Positions 12,661 to 25,000 of a DNA stretch of 64,000 nucleotides are shown in pieces. Within the stretch, counting starts at the first letter, position 1; the number at the start of each line of letters is the position of its first letter. Origin of the DNA: Branchiostoma lanceolatum (lineage: Eukaryota; Chordata; Leptocardii; Amphioxiformes; Branchiostomatidae); NCBI RefSeq assembly GCF_035083965.1, contig NC_089726.1, positions 22,180,559 through 22,244,558 of the forward strand, in the 5' to 3' direction. The notes beneath the pieces are model-generated. The model made no database searches, had not been told where the DNA came from, and worked only from the letters and a program-made list of their open reading frames with translations. Made by a program: the position numbers and the translations under genes.

Positions 12661-13085
12661 TAAGAAAGGAAGTATGAAATATGACATTTCTGCGTTATCC
12701 AGTAGGTCCTCATTGGCATAACAGACATACCATTTCCATTCCTAAAGCTACCCTTGTCTCGAATAGGAAATCCCTACCGTTGACCACTAAAGAGATATGA
12801 AGATTCTGCATAAATTATTCATATGATGTCTTCATTAGCAGAATGCACATTCAGTTCCTAAAGGTTCCCACACCTCCAACATGACATCCGTACGGCAGCA
12901 TTTACCAGAAGGGAAATATAAGTTTCAGCATAGATTATGCAAAGGAGGACCTCATTAGCATGACGCACATTCCGTTGTTTTCAAAATTTCCTAAAGCTAC
13001 CTACACCTCCAATATGACATTCTGTAGCATATACTGCAAGGGAAATATGAAGTTTTGGCATAGATTATGCAAATCTCACCCATTT
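12661..13085. repeat. Minisatellite of about 120-bp units, 3.5 copies
   Basis: The blocks CCTCATTAGCA, CACATTC, CCTAAAGCTACC, ACCTCCAAYATGACAT and GGGAAATATGAAGTTT recur in the same order. Unit marks such as ATAGATTATGC or its variants lie at 12811, 12931 and 13061, a spacing of 120 to 130 bp. Confidence 0.8.
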
Positions 13086-13249
13086 TCATTCCAGTGTGTC
13101 TTCACTTCTAGGGAGGAACCCCTCCCTTGACTGACTCCAGTCTTGTTTTATTTCTCTTGCCTGTCCTGGCCGTACCAGACGTTTTACTAGATTATCCCTC
13201 CATCTTTTAAGGTCCAGTCCGTGATATTTCTTCCAGTATAACATTATCC

Positions 13250-13530
13250 AATTTATGTCATACCTGGGCTGCAAAAACGTTTGATACAGGTGTTCCGGGA
13301 CCGGGTGATAAGTTTCGTTATCACTGATCACACAGGGTTCTACTTTTATCACGCGGGCTTTCATAGAATGTTTAGAATGCATTTCGAGTGCGCTGGTTGC
13401 GCCGCTGTCGAAAATTCGAATACTGGATTCGGAGGTTGAAATTGATGTTGCTACAATTTTTCTGTTCGAGGAGAAAAGACCCTCTCAACCTCTGGCGCAT
13501 TTCACATTGAAACATGTGTTTCTGAGGTTC
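13250..13530. repeat. Dispersed repeat R1, copy 1
   Basis: Starts ATGTCATACCTGGGC. It contains GGTGTTCCGG, CACGCGGGCTT, TTTAGAATGCATTTC and TCTGGCGCATTTC. The same ordered blocks occur at 19763-19925, 22222-22600 and 36125-36500. Confidence 0.75.
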
Positions 13531-13534
13531 GTTC

Positions 13535-14110
13535 TTTAAGATACTCTCTGTTTCGAAACCATCTTACAAAATTAGTCCGTCCCCGTCGATCTCCCCATTA
13601 TTACTGTGGTCCCCGCTACTCCGGCGCCCTTCTCGCCCGATTTCGCATCGGCACGTACAACTTAAATTACAGTCTTTTTAAGCGAAGTTTAGCCCCCAGT
13701 TCTGCATGTTTGTAGTTGTGGATGCCCATGTGAATCCGTCCTGCATTATATGTTGAATTGTCCCTCTTACACTGACCAAAGGTCCAAACTCTTCAAAACT
13801 TTTACACAGGAACCGGAAAGCACGTTCTCCTTTCCAGGACCATCTGTACACGTGTGACAGACCCTGGAGCCAGTAGGGTCTACTCTCCAAGCAGAGGACG
13901 GGTTCCGGCAGGTTTTTTTACGTGTTTTTAGGCGTTTTTGTCGGGCTTTCTACTTTTTCACTTTATAGAGAAAAAAATAAATGAAAGTAGAAAGCCCGGC
14001 AAGAACGCCTATTATAAAACACGTAAAAAACCTGCCGGAACCCGTCCTCTGCTTGGAGAGTAAGTAGGGTCTGGTAGCTCTCGTTAGGCAGTACAAAAGA
14101 ATCACAAAAG
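13535..14110 (+). pseudogene. Decayed 3' end of a non-LTR retrotransposon ORF2
   Basis: The + strand frame reads ALLARFRIGTYNLNYSLFKR, then after a one-base frameshift CSCGCPCESVLHYMLNCPSY. This is the LxxxRxG...CxCG...H.L..CP.Y pattern seen at the C-terminus of many LINE ORF2 proteins. Frameshifts and a MITE insertion at 13881-14062 break it. No reverse transcriptase core was found upstream, so only the tail survives. Confidence 0.75.
13881..14062. mobile_element. MITE, TACTCT...AGAGTA family, copy 2, inserted in the LINE remnant
   Basis: The ends TACTCTCCAAGCAGAGGACG and CCTCTGCTTGGAGAGTA are inverted, and pairing continues inward to GCCCGGC and ACGTAAAA blocks. A perfect 9-bp duplication AGTAGGGTC lies at 13872-13880 and 14063-14071. 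Confidence 0.88.
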
Positions 14111-14203
14111 ACTCGCACACGCATATTCAGTGAAATAGGACGGTTTATTGGGACGCTGTGGAGGAGCGTGTATAAAACCTGGTTCACCCAGTTCCTTCCT
14201 TTA

Positions 14204-14607
14204 GGCCATGTTGATTTGATTATATGGATGACATCTGCGCGCGCATCAATTTTCTTCAATTTCCACCCAAAAAGCTTTCTACCACTGACTGTAAAGTGAA
14301 AAGCAGCTATAAAATGATATATAAATAATATATATGCCGAATAGATTACAAAAACATATTTCGGGAAACCGATACTAATGTCTACAGAACGCCAAACTCA
14401 AAGAAGAAGATGTGAAAAACCAAAAATGAAGAATCCATTCCTTGGTATTCGATTCTCAGTCTCTTTAGTCATTTCTTCACCCTTCCTGACCACGTAGATA
14501 AGGAAGGCAACTTTTGTTTTTGGAAAACTTTTTTTTTTCATTCACACGCTCGCATCCGTTTTGGAGTTCCCAGAGGATGTCATCCATATAATCAAACCAA
14601 CATGGCC
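14204..14607. mobile_element. Harbinger-like MITE with GGCCATGTTGATTTG ends
   Basis: GGCCATGTTGATTTGATTAT is mirrored by ATAATCAAACCAACATGGCC, followed inward by GGATGACATC against GATGTCATCC. The flanks are TTA on both sides. The inner end block is shared with the element at 45080-45771. Confidence 0.82.
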
Positions 14608-15169
14608 TTAGTCACTGACGGAAGAAAGGGGATGACGTCTGTTCCAAAATTTTATCCAGTTGCTTGAGTAACTATTTTTACTATATAGTGCACTCATACT
14701 GCACTGTACATGTATAGAACTTAAGGCTGATTAGAATACAAGCATTGTGTTCTTGCAACTTCAAGTAGCAACGTGGCATATTGTCACAATATTTAAAACC
14801 TTTTACATCTATACAGTTGCAAAGGCACTTCACACATTGGTCTGAGTTGTTGCTATAATTTTTCAAAGTTCCATGATTATATATAACATTCACAGTATAA
14901 AATATTCAATATTCTCTGGTGTACTTGCAATTTTGAGTTAAGGCATTTTAATTGATATTTCTTTTGTACAAGGTCTGGATTAAATCACAGTCTTTACAAT
15001 TGTTTGCAAACCTATCAAATTTACAATATTCAATATACTTGAGTCCATCATAGTGTCAATAGCTGGAATGGATAGAAAGATTAAAAAATTGAAAGATGAT
15101 AACTTGGACCACATTATCACAATGATAATTGTTTCTCTAATAGATGTTTTCTATACATGGATAATTATA

Positions 15170-15711
15170 CACTACCAAAAATCGTTTTTCTTATATTTCT
15201 TGTTTTTCCTTTTACAAAGAAAATGTTTCTGTCAGCAAGAATTTTTTATGTATACAAGAATCCCTGTTTTAAGCACAAACAAGAATCCCTGTTTTAAGCA
15301 CAAACAAGAATTGCATCTAAGAATTTTTTTCTTAAGTTAACTTAAACCAAGAAAGTTCAAGAAAATAATTCTAGTAGAATCAAACTTTCAAGAAAAAATA
15401 ACTTATGGGAAGAATCTGTAAGAATACAAATTTGACGAAACAAAAAACAAATCTTATATTAAGCCAGAGAAAGCACATTTTCTTATTTTGCTAGCAAATT
15501 CTTATCGAAAAACGGCGTGCTAGAAATATTTTCTTAAAACAAGTTAAATTCAGAACAAAAAAGAATAAAATTCTTTGTGTAAGAATTGACAAAGGCAAGA
15601 CTTCCCAGAAGGTTTCTTGAATTTTCTTGTTTTTCCTTTGTATAAGAAAATCTTTCTCAACATAAGAAAACAAGAAAAATAATAAAGAATAAGAAAAGAT
15701 TTTTGGTAGTG
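15170..15711. mobile_element. Tc1/mariner-like MITE
   Basis: The ends CACTACCAAAAATCG and GATTTTTGGTAGTG are perfect inverted repeats flanked by TA on each side. The interior is a series of CAAGAAT and TTCTTG motifs with no long frame. TA target sites and this end style fit Tc1/mariner. Confidence 0.82.
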
Positions 15712-16020
15712 TATAACCAGGCTAATTTGATTGGTCTCTTTTGTTGCTCTTAAACTATTTGAGATAAGACTGAATGAGAAGTTGAACTTTGAACCACACA
15801 GGAGCACTGTGTAGTATAATCAGACAGAGAGAAATCTTAAGTTTTGGAGACTTTATCATGTAGATTCATCAGTTTTGTTCTAAAGTTGTTCTAGAATTCA
15901 TTCTGTCTGATAAAATAATTCACAATCAGCAATCAATAAGTTCCACTAAAATCAACCTCTGTAAATATTTACTTACCACATCAAATTTGGTAAGATTTAT
16001 CTCACTGACAGGTAAAATCA

Positions 16021-16026
16021 TTTATT
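16021..16026 (-). terminator. FGD gene poly-A signal
   Basis: AATAAA on the minus strand, 44 bases beyond the inferred FGD stop codon at 16070-16072. Its position independently supports the tiny terminal exon. Confidence 0.6.
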
Positions 16027-16069
16027 TCATTTCTTCTCTAGTTTTGAGGCCGTCCTTCCAGAATATGTG

Positions 16070-19000
16070 TTACAACACAGTAGCGTTCATCATGGCGGCC
16101 ACCCATCTATAAAATGAACAAACAAATAACAACAAATCAGTTTTGTGTCTCTTCTGCAACATTATGTTTGGTAGCAAACTTTTTTTTTTAACAAGTACAA
16201 TATGTTTGGGACCTTTGTTTGTGTATTGGTACCAGATAGAATTTCAAGGTGTGGCAACATGCAAATTGAGTATGTTTGTGATTAACTGTTTCTTACCTAT
16301 TTTCAGGGAAGATACGTATACATTGCCAGTACCTTTATTTCTTTTTTCTACTTACATGTAGATTATGAAGAATTAGTCATTAAAAGACAATGAGTAGTGT
16401 AACAGTTACTGTACTATCATGTTAAATTTCTGCAACAAAGATCATTTTTAGACCACACCACAGTATGAAAAAATTTGAAAGAATACAATTATTTCCTCGA
16501 TGCATTGCAATCCTGTGTTTGCTGTTCTTTGTTTCAATCGTTGATACAAATTGCTAAAAATTAGTTTACATTTTACTGATGTGATATGATGATTGTACTG
16601 TCACGATGTGCATTTTGAGATTGTGAGCATTGACATTGTACACTTTTGAAAGGTGTTTGAATAACAAACAAATGGAGTGTATTAAAGTTTGGGGATAATT
16701 TGTATAGCAATAGAGTCGAAGAAAAGGGAATAGAAACCGTTCTGTATCTAAATATAACACACATTTACCATAATGTGATAATATCTCAGGTTGCATCATT
16801 CCAATCAGATATTTAGAAGTTATATTCTAAAATGATATATACATGTACAACATAATGCTGTCAATACACCAAGAAGGATTGTGAACAAGAATATTTGCTT
16901 GATTTGTGGAGTGTGCTTTTTTTTTTTGCACCTTCTTTGATTATGCCTGGTGAAATTTGTTTCCCATATTTTCCCTCACCCTAGCTTTTCTGGTCTGCCA
17001 AATACAAATGTCTGTAATTGCAACATTTACATGAGTTTTTCGTTACATCATGTTTTTCAAATAAAAGAGAAACTTTTTACTCCAATTTTCCCTCCTTTGC
17101 TTGTCTATCCTACATACATGTAAATTATGTAACAGCAATATATGAAGTTAAGCATATATGAAGATATATGAAATAAGCTAATAGCGTGTTTTTTTCAAAT
17201 GAAGAACTTGGTTTCTCACTTCTTACTGGCTGCCTTGTCGTCAGTGCGGAAGTAGACGTCAGGACGCCCCTGATGGGCCAACTTGAAGATCTGATCTGGG
17301 GGCGTGTCTTCTTGGGCCTGGAAGGGGAGAGAAAGAAATGAGATTGAAAAGAACCTATAACAGTCTGAATCTAACAGATTATAGATTTTGCAATCTGAAA
17401 TACAGTACTTTTTAAACTTGGCCTAACACGCTAGTTTTTTAATAACAGTTTATTAGTCAAGCTGGGAAATTAACAGGCTTTTATTGATACTAATTACAAT
17501 GTCATGTCGTTTTGAAATATACTCAATCTTTTTGTTAGACATTTCATTTGGTTCTGAACCGTAATATAGCTAGCACACCCTAACATGAGATGATATATGA
17601 GTTCTATGCTATTTAACGCGTCCACAAATAATAAGTACAGTCAAACTTGTTCTAGTGACCGCCCTCAGCATATGGACCACCTGGCCTCTGTGGCCACATT
17701 TTGGTAGTCCCTATTTTTGGTTGATTATTTTTCTAAATTTAGCATAACAGAAAATTCCTGTCCATAGTTGCCACCTGTCCCTTCAGCAATCACCATGGAC
17801 AGGTTTGGCTGTATAATACAGTAAATGCAGAAATGTTCGCAGTGGTTTTATGTTCGCGGTTTTTGCGTGACCGTTTCACTGCGAACTTAAAACCACCCCA
17901 AACATTTTTGTCCAATACTGTAGCAGTATGTGACCATAGGGCTGCCGCAAACTTAAAACCACTCCAAACACTCCATTTTCGCTTTAGCGCCAAATGAAAA
18001 CCATGCAAACTTAAATACATTTACAGTATTCAAATGCTTCAGCGTACCTCTGTGAAGGTCGTGACAGTGAACCCCAGGAGAGGGAGACTCTCGAGTGCTG
18101 CCACGTCCTCGCTGGCCTTGTAGGTGTACAGGACCTTGTCTTTCAGCACAAACCACAGCTTCCTCCAGCCTTCACGCTTTGTCTTCCTCTGTAGATATCC
18201 GCTCATGTCCGAGTTCACGTTGTTAGCTGTCACCTGGTAAATGCAACTTATGGTTAGGAAACAAAGCGAACATTGCACACTTGTAAGATTGTTACTACAG
18301 AATTTTCCATCTTCTCAGTCTTCCTTTGTATGGGTTACCACATGTTTGTCTAATAAAAAGGTTGTTAGCTGTTAACGTTTAAATGACCCAGGCATCTTGA
18401 TAAGACGCATAGGGGTGGCAACTATCTCCATTTCTATAGCCCTTGGGCCACACACTTGTGCAAGACACTTCAACAGGGGGCTGGTCCGCTGGTAGAGATG
18501 TGTGCTTACTCACTAAGCTGTCATCAAAATGAAATCTAGTACGTAAATACATGTCCTTGACCAAAGACAACAAAAATAACTTTAAGCAACCTCCTTGCTT
18601 TAAGGCAGCATTGAGGCTGCATTTTGCTGTACTATGGATGTGAGCTAGGGGTGGGTACCGGTACATAAAATTCAGGTCCGGTCCAGGTCCAGGTCCAGAG
18701 GGTCAGGTCCAGGTCCGGACCTGTACCTGTACCTGTACCTGTACCTGTACCTGTACCTGTACCTGATTATAGTAGTGTCGCAGCACATCATATTTCGGAG
18801 AGCAAGACACAAGTAAAAGTCTCCAAACGTCATGTCTGGAACAATATTATTTCTTAGGTTTGCACATCCTTTAAGTGTTTCTAGATATGATTCACAGCTA
18901 ACGTTTTCGAAAACGACTTGTTGAATCTGCTGTTTTGTATTTTCTTAGACCCATATGTGGCCGCCTGCTGGTAGCCTGGTACTATGAATTTTCTAATCGG

Positions 19001-22000
19001 TCCATAGGCCGGTCCACTGGTTTTTTACGGACCGTTTTTTTTGGACCGGTCCATTAAGAAATACCGGTTTTGTACCGGTACAAGGTACCAGTACCCACCC
19101 CTAATGTGAACAGTTGGCAAAAAAACTTCTGTATGTGCTGGGCATTTTGCCCATCTTGTAATGTAATGTGAATTCCTGGATCCTGCATCGCAATTCAGCA
19201 TTTGTTCATTCACCAGTTCATTTCTTCACTCATTCACTTGTGGCCTGGCAAATATGATGGGTGGTTGTGAAAAAACCTATATGTGTATGCACCTCTTTTA
19301 ACACAGATGGGATGGACTTCTTTGCTTTCCTTGCTGTCTTCTTGAAGCTCTTGAAGCGGGCTTGGATAGTTGCTCGACTCAACCTGAAACCTCCCCTCTG
19401 CTTGTCTGCAGTTGCCTTATCTGGACTGTTAGCTGCATTGCTCCCATCTTCATCAGCCTGAAACTCTGGTAAAGCAAAAACAGACAGAAAAGTTTGTCAG
19501 GATTGGTCTAGTTTAAATTGTTGCCAAAAAGTAGCATCAAGAACAACAACTTCAGGTATCTGCCAACAATTTGATAGAATTTATACTAGTACTGTCATAC
19601 ATAATAAAACTGGTAAATGTTTGATAACTTTCCTTATTTGACAGGGTGGCATCAGATATGAGTGGGTAGGCAAGGGTATTCCTGGCATTCCTATCTAGAC
19701 TTTTCCTAATGGGAAAAGCACTTTAAGTTTAACAAGAATGTATGCTATAGAAAATACAGAAAACATTGTGTTCAATACGGGTGTTCCGGACCGTGTGATA
19801 ATTTTCCGTATCACATGGGGTTCCAAGTCGTATCACACGGGCTTCCATAGAAAATTTAGAATGCATTTCCAGCGCGCCGGTTGCACTGCCGTCCAAAATT
19901 TGACGTACTTGCTAGGAATTGAAAATATCTGGTGTCCTCCTCTAGCAAACAAGATCAGTGCTGCTACAAGAAAGAGAACAGTTGTATACAGCAACCAAGA
20001 AGGAAAACGAATGGAGGTTTATAATTATACCTTTTGAGAGTCTTTCGTAACACTCCTCACAGACCCTGACTGCCTTGTAGTCTAGGTACTGCAGCGGAGC
20101 CCGGTTAGCTGAACATGTTCCACACACAACCTGAAATCAATCAACGAATCAACCAATCAATCAATCAATCAACAAATTGATCTACCAATCAAGCAAGCAA
20201 GCATAAAATGGTACAATGAACTGGCCAATCAACCAAACATTCAAATTTCAATGAATCTATCGTCAAATTAACACCTTGAGCCATTTAAGGGCTATTTTTG
20301 AGTGGTCCTTTGGATTATTTTTTGTCATTATTTTTTGTCATGGACCCAAGCGTCTACTGTGACCACAGTCTCTTAAGTGGTCACTACAAAAAGGTTTGAC
20401 CATGACTTAAGTTGTAGATGTGTGAGATATTTGAAAAGAATATTTTTCTGAATCAAAAGACATAACATATTTACTGTGTTGGCAACTCGACATTGAATTT
20501 GGACTAGGCAGCAGTTTCACTAAACAGCGACAATATTCTGATAACCCCCTGAGTACCCTCCAACCAACCTTTCCACAGGCCCTGCAGTGATGCCTCCTCC
20601 AAGTGACAGTAAAGTCACAAGTACATCCCATACACATGGTGACTCTAGAGTCAGGGACCCACACCGGAGCCTTGTACCCCAGAACCAAGGAGTTGGACTT
20701 GTCTCCTGACTGTTAAGAAAGGAGAAGTGTTGGTTCTTATTCTTAAGGCTGTTAAGGCTACATGAACATAATACTGACAGACTGAGTGTGAAGTCACAGG
20801 TACAGCCCATACACATGGTGACTCACGAGAAAAGAAATGAGGGGAAAGATCTAGAATACTGTATTTGTGGAAGGATCCAAAACAGGACTTCCTTAAGCCC
20901 CTGTCACAAATAAGAAATTCAGCTCGGCCGACGTGTTGATGAGCTTCAAATGTGCATTTTCGGCCGACGTCCTGTCGATATCGCGGGCTTCGGGCAATTT
21001 TTAGAAATAAAAGTTGATCCAAATATTGGCCTTTCACCAGGTTAGTTGATACTGACTTTGTCCATGTCCAAGAGATGGTACCATCTCATGGGGGATTTTT
21101 AGTTTTTAGTGTTCAACGGACGTTGCCGGAGATTTTCATTGGAAAATACGGTCGATGCTCAGGCGATTTTAAAATCTGGCGAGCTTCGGGCGATCTACAA
21201 AGTCGCATGAATTGTGACGCTGGCTTTACTGTGCCGTCTAGCTTTATACAAGATTGAATTATCCAATGATAACTGCATTGCCATGTTTATGATACAGTAA
21301 CTAATTCCTTAAAAGGTTTTACATCGGAAAGCACTCACCACAGCATCTACATGTCTGACAAACTCATCAAAGGTACTCCTCTTGGCAGCGTTGTCTCTGA
21401 TGGCAGCAAGCAGAGCCTGCATCCAGTCATCTCTCTCCTCAGCACAGCTGTGACCAATGAGAAGGCAGGAAACAGCAATGATTTATTTATAGATGTTAGC
21501 AATCATCCAAATAATCTCACTCCTCAGGAGAGCTGTGACCAATGAGAAGTCAAGAAATGGCAATTATTATACAGAAATTTGTTTGCAAGTAGCCAAAATC
21601 ATCTCCTCAAGGGAGCTTTGACAAGAAGTCCGGTAACAGTCTGCAGCGATTCACTGTACTTTCACCACTTTGAGAGCAACAGGCCCAACCAGGCCCAACC
21701 TAAGGGCCAATTTCACAGCATACATTTTGTACTTGCATGACCATGTACATGTATAGACCCTAAATCTGGTATGCTTAACAGACTAGGACACTTTATGGTT
21801 ACATACTAGACAAAGCACATCTTTATGACCAACAATTGCTCTCTCAATTGCTCTCAATTTGAAGGGTTTTTCAAAGGGCCAATTACAATTTTTTTACAGG
21901 CATTGTCAGGAATCATTAAAGCTCCTCAGTCAAAAGTTAGGGAGTCTGCCACATCCAGTAACTGTTGATCCAGAGTGATACTATATCACTTTTTGAATGT

Positions 22001-25000
22001 ATGTTCAAAATATTTTGATGTTACAGTACGTAATTCACTATACACAGCTTGTATACCAGAATTTATATCAATGGACTTAAATAGCAAATTTAAGTACATA
22101 TTTGACAAGTAACAATCCCTGCATGGTATACATAGGAAAATATATCGAAGAATGTCTAGACATCAGAAATTCTTCCAATGATTGTAAAAGCTTAATATGA
22201 TATCATACTTTATCATTTTATGTCATACCTGGGCCGCGAAAACGTTCAATACGGGTGTTCATGACTGTGTGATAATTTTCCTTATCACACGGGGTTTTAA
22301 GTTGTATCACACGGGCTTCCATAGAAAATTTAGAATGCATTTCGTTGCACCGCCGTCCAAAATTTGAATACCGAATTCAGAGGTTGGAATCAATGTTGTT
22401 ACAGTTTTTTGTCCGAGAACACAAAACTCCCTCAACTTCTGGCGCATTCCGCATTGAAATGTGTATTTTCTGGGGTGGGTATGACATAAATAAAATACAA
22501 CACGGTGTATTCCGCATCACCCTCTGTCCCAGCCCTCCCGCGGGTCGGGCTGCCACCTCGGGTGATACGGAATACCCCGTGTTGTATTCTATATGTATAC
22601 CAGGTAGATTACATAGAAAACGTAGATGTCATACCTTGTACCTTGTACAATTGTTCTGCAATTAAGTTATATTTTATAATCATAAAATCTGGTAGCATCC
22701 TACCTGGCTGAAAGAGTGAAGGACCGCTGCACACTGATGATGCTGAGCTCGTTGAGGAAGTCCTGTACAGGTTTCATCACCTTCATCCCTGCCAGCTGCA
22801 GCATGTTGTTCAGCTTGTACATCCCACCTTGGATGGGAGTACAGTACAGCAGGGCATCGCTCATCTGGGAAAGTTTGTTTGTTTGTTTGTTTGTTTGTTT
22901 GTTTGTTTGTTTGTTTGTATTGCATACCCGGTAAACCGCCTCATGGCGTAACACATGTACACCAGGTTAGTACTGAAGAGTACAAACTGCATATCCGGAC
23001 AGATTTATATATATCCACACACACCAGGAAGGACCCCTACTCTTTTCGATAAGTGTGTTGGGTTCTTTAACGTGCTTGAAGTGTGGCTCTCCTCAAACAC
23101 GGGACCTCCATTTAACGTCCTATCCGAGGGACGTCCCTAACCGAAGCTAGGTACTCATTTTCACCATTTTCACAAGGGCACAACGTCAACAGGACAAATC
23201 AGGGAACCCCGAATTCAAACCCGGTATATATCTCTGGGTTCTGGGGCCAGACACCCTGCCACTATACGCCACCGCAACGCCACTTATTGTCTAGGAGTAG
23301 TTGCTTAAGGACCTTAAAGTTTACTGCTAGCTTTGAAACAAATTTATTTTGTCCTATGAAGATATTCAACCAAAGAAGAGAAAACACACACATACAAAAA
23401 CACACACACAAAAACTTTAAATTGTTGTATGAAAAACCAATTGACTGACATTGTCTTAAGGGAGCACACCCCAGTTTATTCGGGGGCTGCGCACCCTCAA
23501 GTCTAGGTACTGCCTCTTCCAGGGAATTATTCCGAAGTAAATCAACTGTGTATGGGATGAAAGCCTTAATCCCTTCTGCTACAAGTCCAACTGAGTTTTG
23601 TTTCTTCAACCTCTCTAATTTTGGTAAATCATAAGAAAAAATCATAACTTTCACATCAAAAACAATGCAAAAAATTTGGCATTTTTGCCTAAAATAATAC
23701 TTGTAGAAAAAAAAATTTGCAGCAGTAGCGACTGATGTTGTCAGAAAGTGGAAAACCTAGTGTATAATGGAGCTAATTTTAAAGAAATTCTAGTACTTCA
23801 ATTTCTTTAATCATCCACGGCGTGAGGCATGTCAACATCACCCACAGAACGCAACAAAGGTCAATCTCGGGCCAAGGGACATTTCACTATCAACCTGGAT
23901 GGATATCACCTAAAACACACCAATTCATACACTTTTCAGCCATGATAGTATCTAAAATCAGTTCAAAGCACATTATGAGAAATGTGAACTCAAACCCTGC
24001 CCTTCAAAACCCTTTCGTCACTTTTTTGTCGCGCACTACATCGGACCCCGGTCGCGGAAGAACTGGGGTGTGCACCATTAAGAGCAGTTGCCATGGAAAT
24101 AGCTGAGTTGTTTTCATAGTGACTAAGGACTGAATTTCCATGCTCCTATTGGTCACCCAGCTTAAAAGCATTTTGCCATTAAGTTTTGAACAGAAATACA
24201 AGGAGGGCTCAGACAAATGTTGGAAAGAAAGGCTTTGTGTTACACTGTACATAGATAGAGGAGAGACAAGAGACCTACCAGAAAGAACATCCTTGGCTGC
24301 ATCTCCTTCCTGGACAGCTTCTTCAGCATTCCTTCCTTCAGTAGTTTCTATGGTAATGGACAGGGGTTAGCAACACTTCTCTTCAGGAATTTCTTCCTCA
24401 GTCCATGCAATCAAAAACTTCCAAACACAATCATGTATTCTATCTGACTTTAATTTTTTTTTTGTTTTCCATGTTTACGAGCCCAATCACTATGGTACAC
24501 ATTTATGTACAACTACATGTAGATGGAGAGGCAAAAGAAAGGCAGTGATTTTTTGTCTTTTCCAAGGTGTACACATATCTGTTCAAAATTCATGTAAATT
24601 CTAAAACGGTTCCAAACACCTTACGTTAGTGAAATGTTTTTGTAATGATTGCAGGAAACAGAAAAGCTAGTGGTGTACACTTTAGAGGATAATTCTAAAG
24701 GATAACTGATTAGAAGTAAATGGCAAAACTGCCTTACCCTGCCTGGCTTGACGATCTCATGCTGGCCAATCAGGCTGTGCTGGATCCGTAGCAGTTTCTC
24801 AAAATTATCCTGTGGGGAGGGGGGCAGTGTGATTAAAAGTGTGTATATATACATTGTACCGTGAGTAAGACAGAGAGTAGAGCCCAAAGATAAGATAGAA
24901 TTGACAAGTTTTGAAGAAAGATATTGTCCAAAGAACAAATTAAATTACATGACATACGATCAACGCATTTAATTTTCTATGTTGCAATGAAGGATTTTTC

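Larger units (their letters stand above)
10646..16020. other. Tail-to-tail intergenic region between TRIM and FGD
   Basis: AT-rich. It contains the TRIM 3' UTR (candidate poly-A signal at 11479), a minisatellite, a dispersed repeat, a decayed non-LTR retrotransposon and three MITEs. Stretches at 10810-11830, 12100-12650 and 14620-15160 show nothing I can name. A lone MITE end (GGCCACACCAATTCAATTTG) sits near 10760, and a decayed pogo-like piece at about 11950-12070. Confidence 0.6.
16070..19465 (-). other. PH2 exons and C-terminus
   Basis: Exons 19293-19465 (basic linker ending SIPSVLKE), 18048-18233 ([20 protein letters not shown]), 17220-17317 and 16070-16106. Read straight through, the penultimate exon stops at KAASKK. 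The donor AA|GTGAGA at 17220/17219 joined to the acceptor at 16106 gives [13 protein letters not shown] then stop, restoring the PH C-terminal Trp helix in phase. Confidence 0.82.
21339..24347 (-). other. PH1 exons
   Basis: Exons 24279-24347, 22704-22864 and 21339-21447. The core reads [33 protein letters not shown] and ends with the helix [16 protein letters not shown], whose Trp is the invariant PH residue. A SINE tail lies 8 bases from the acceptor of the middle exon, and duplicated acceptors lie upstream of the last one. Confidence 0.88.
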
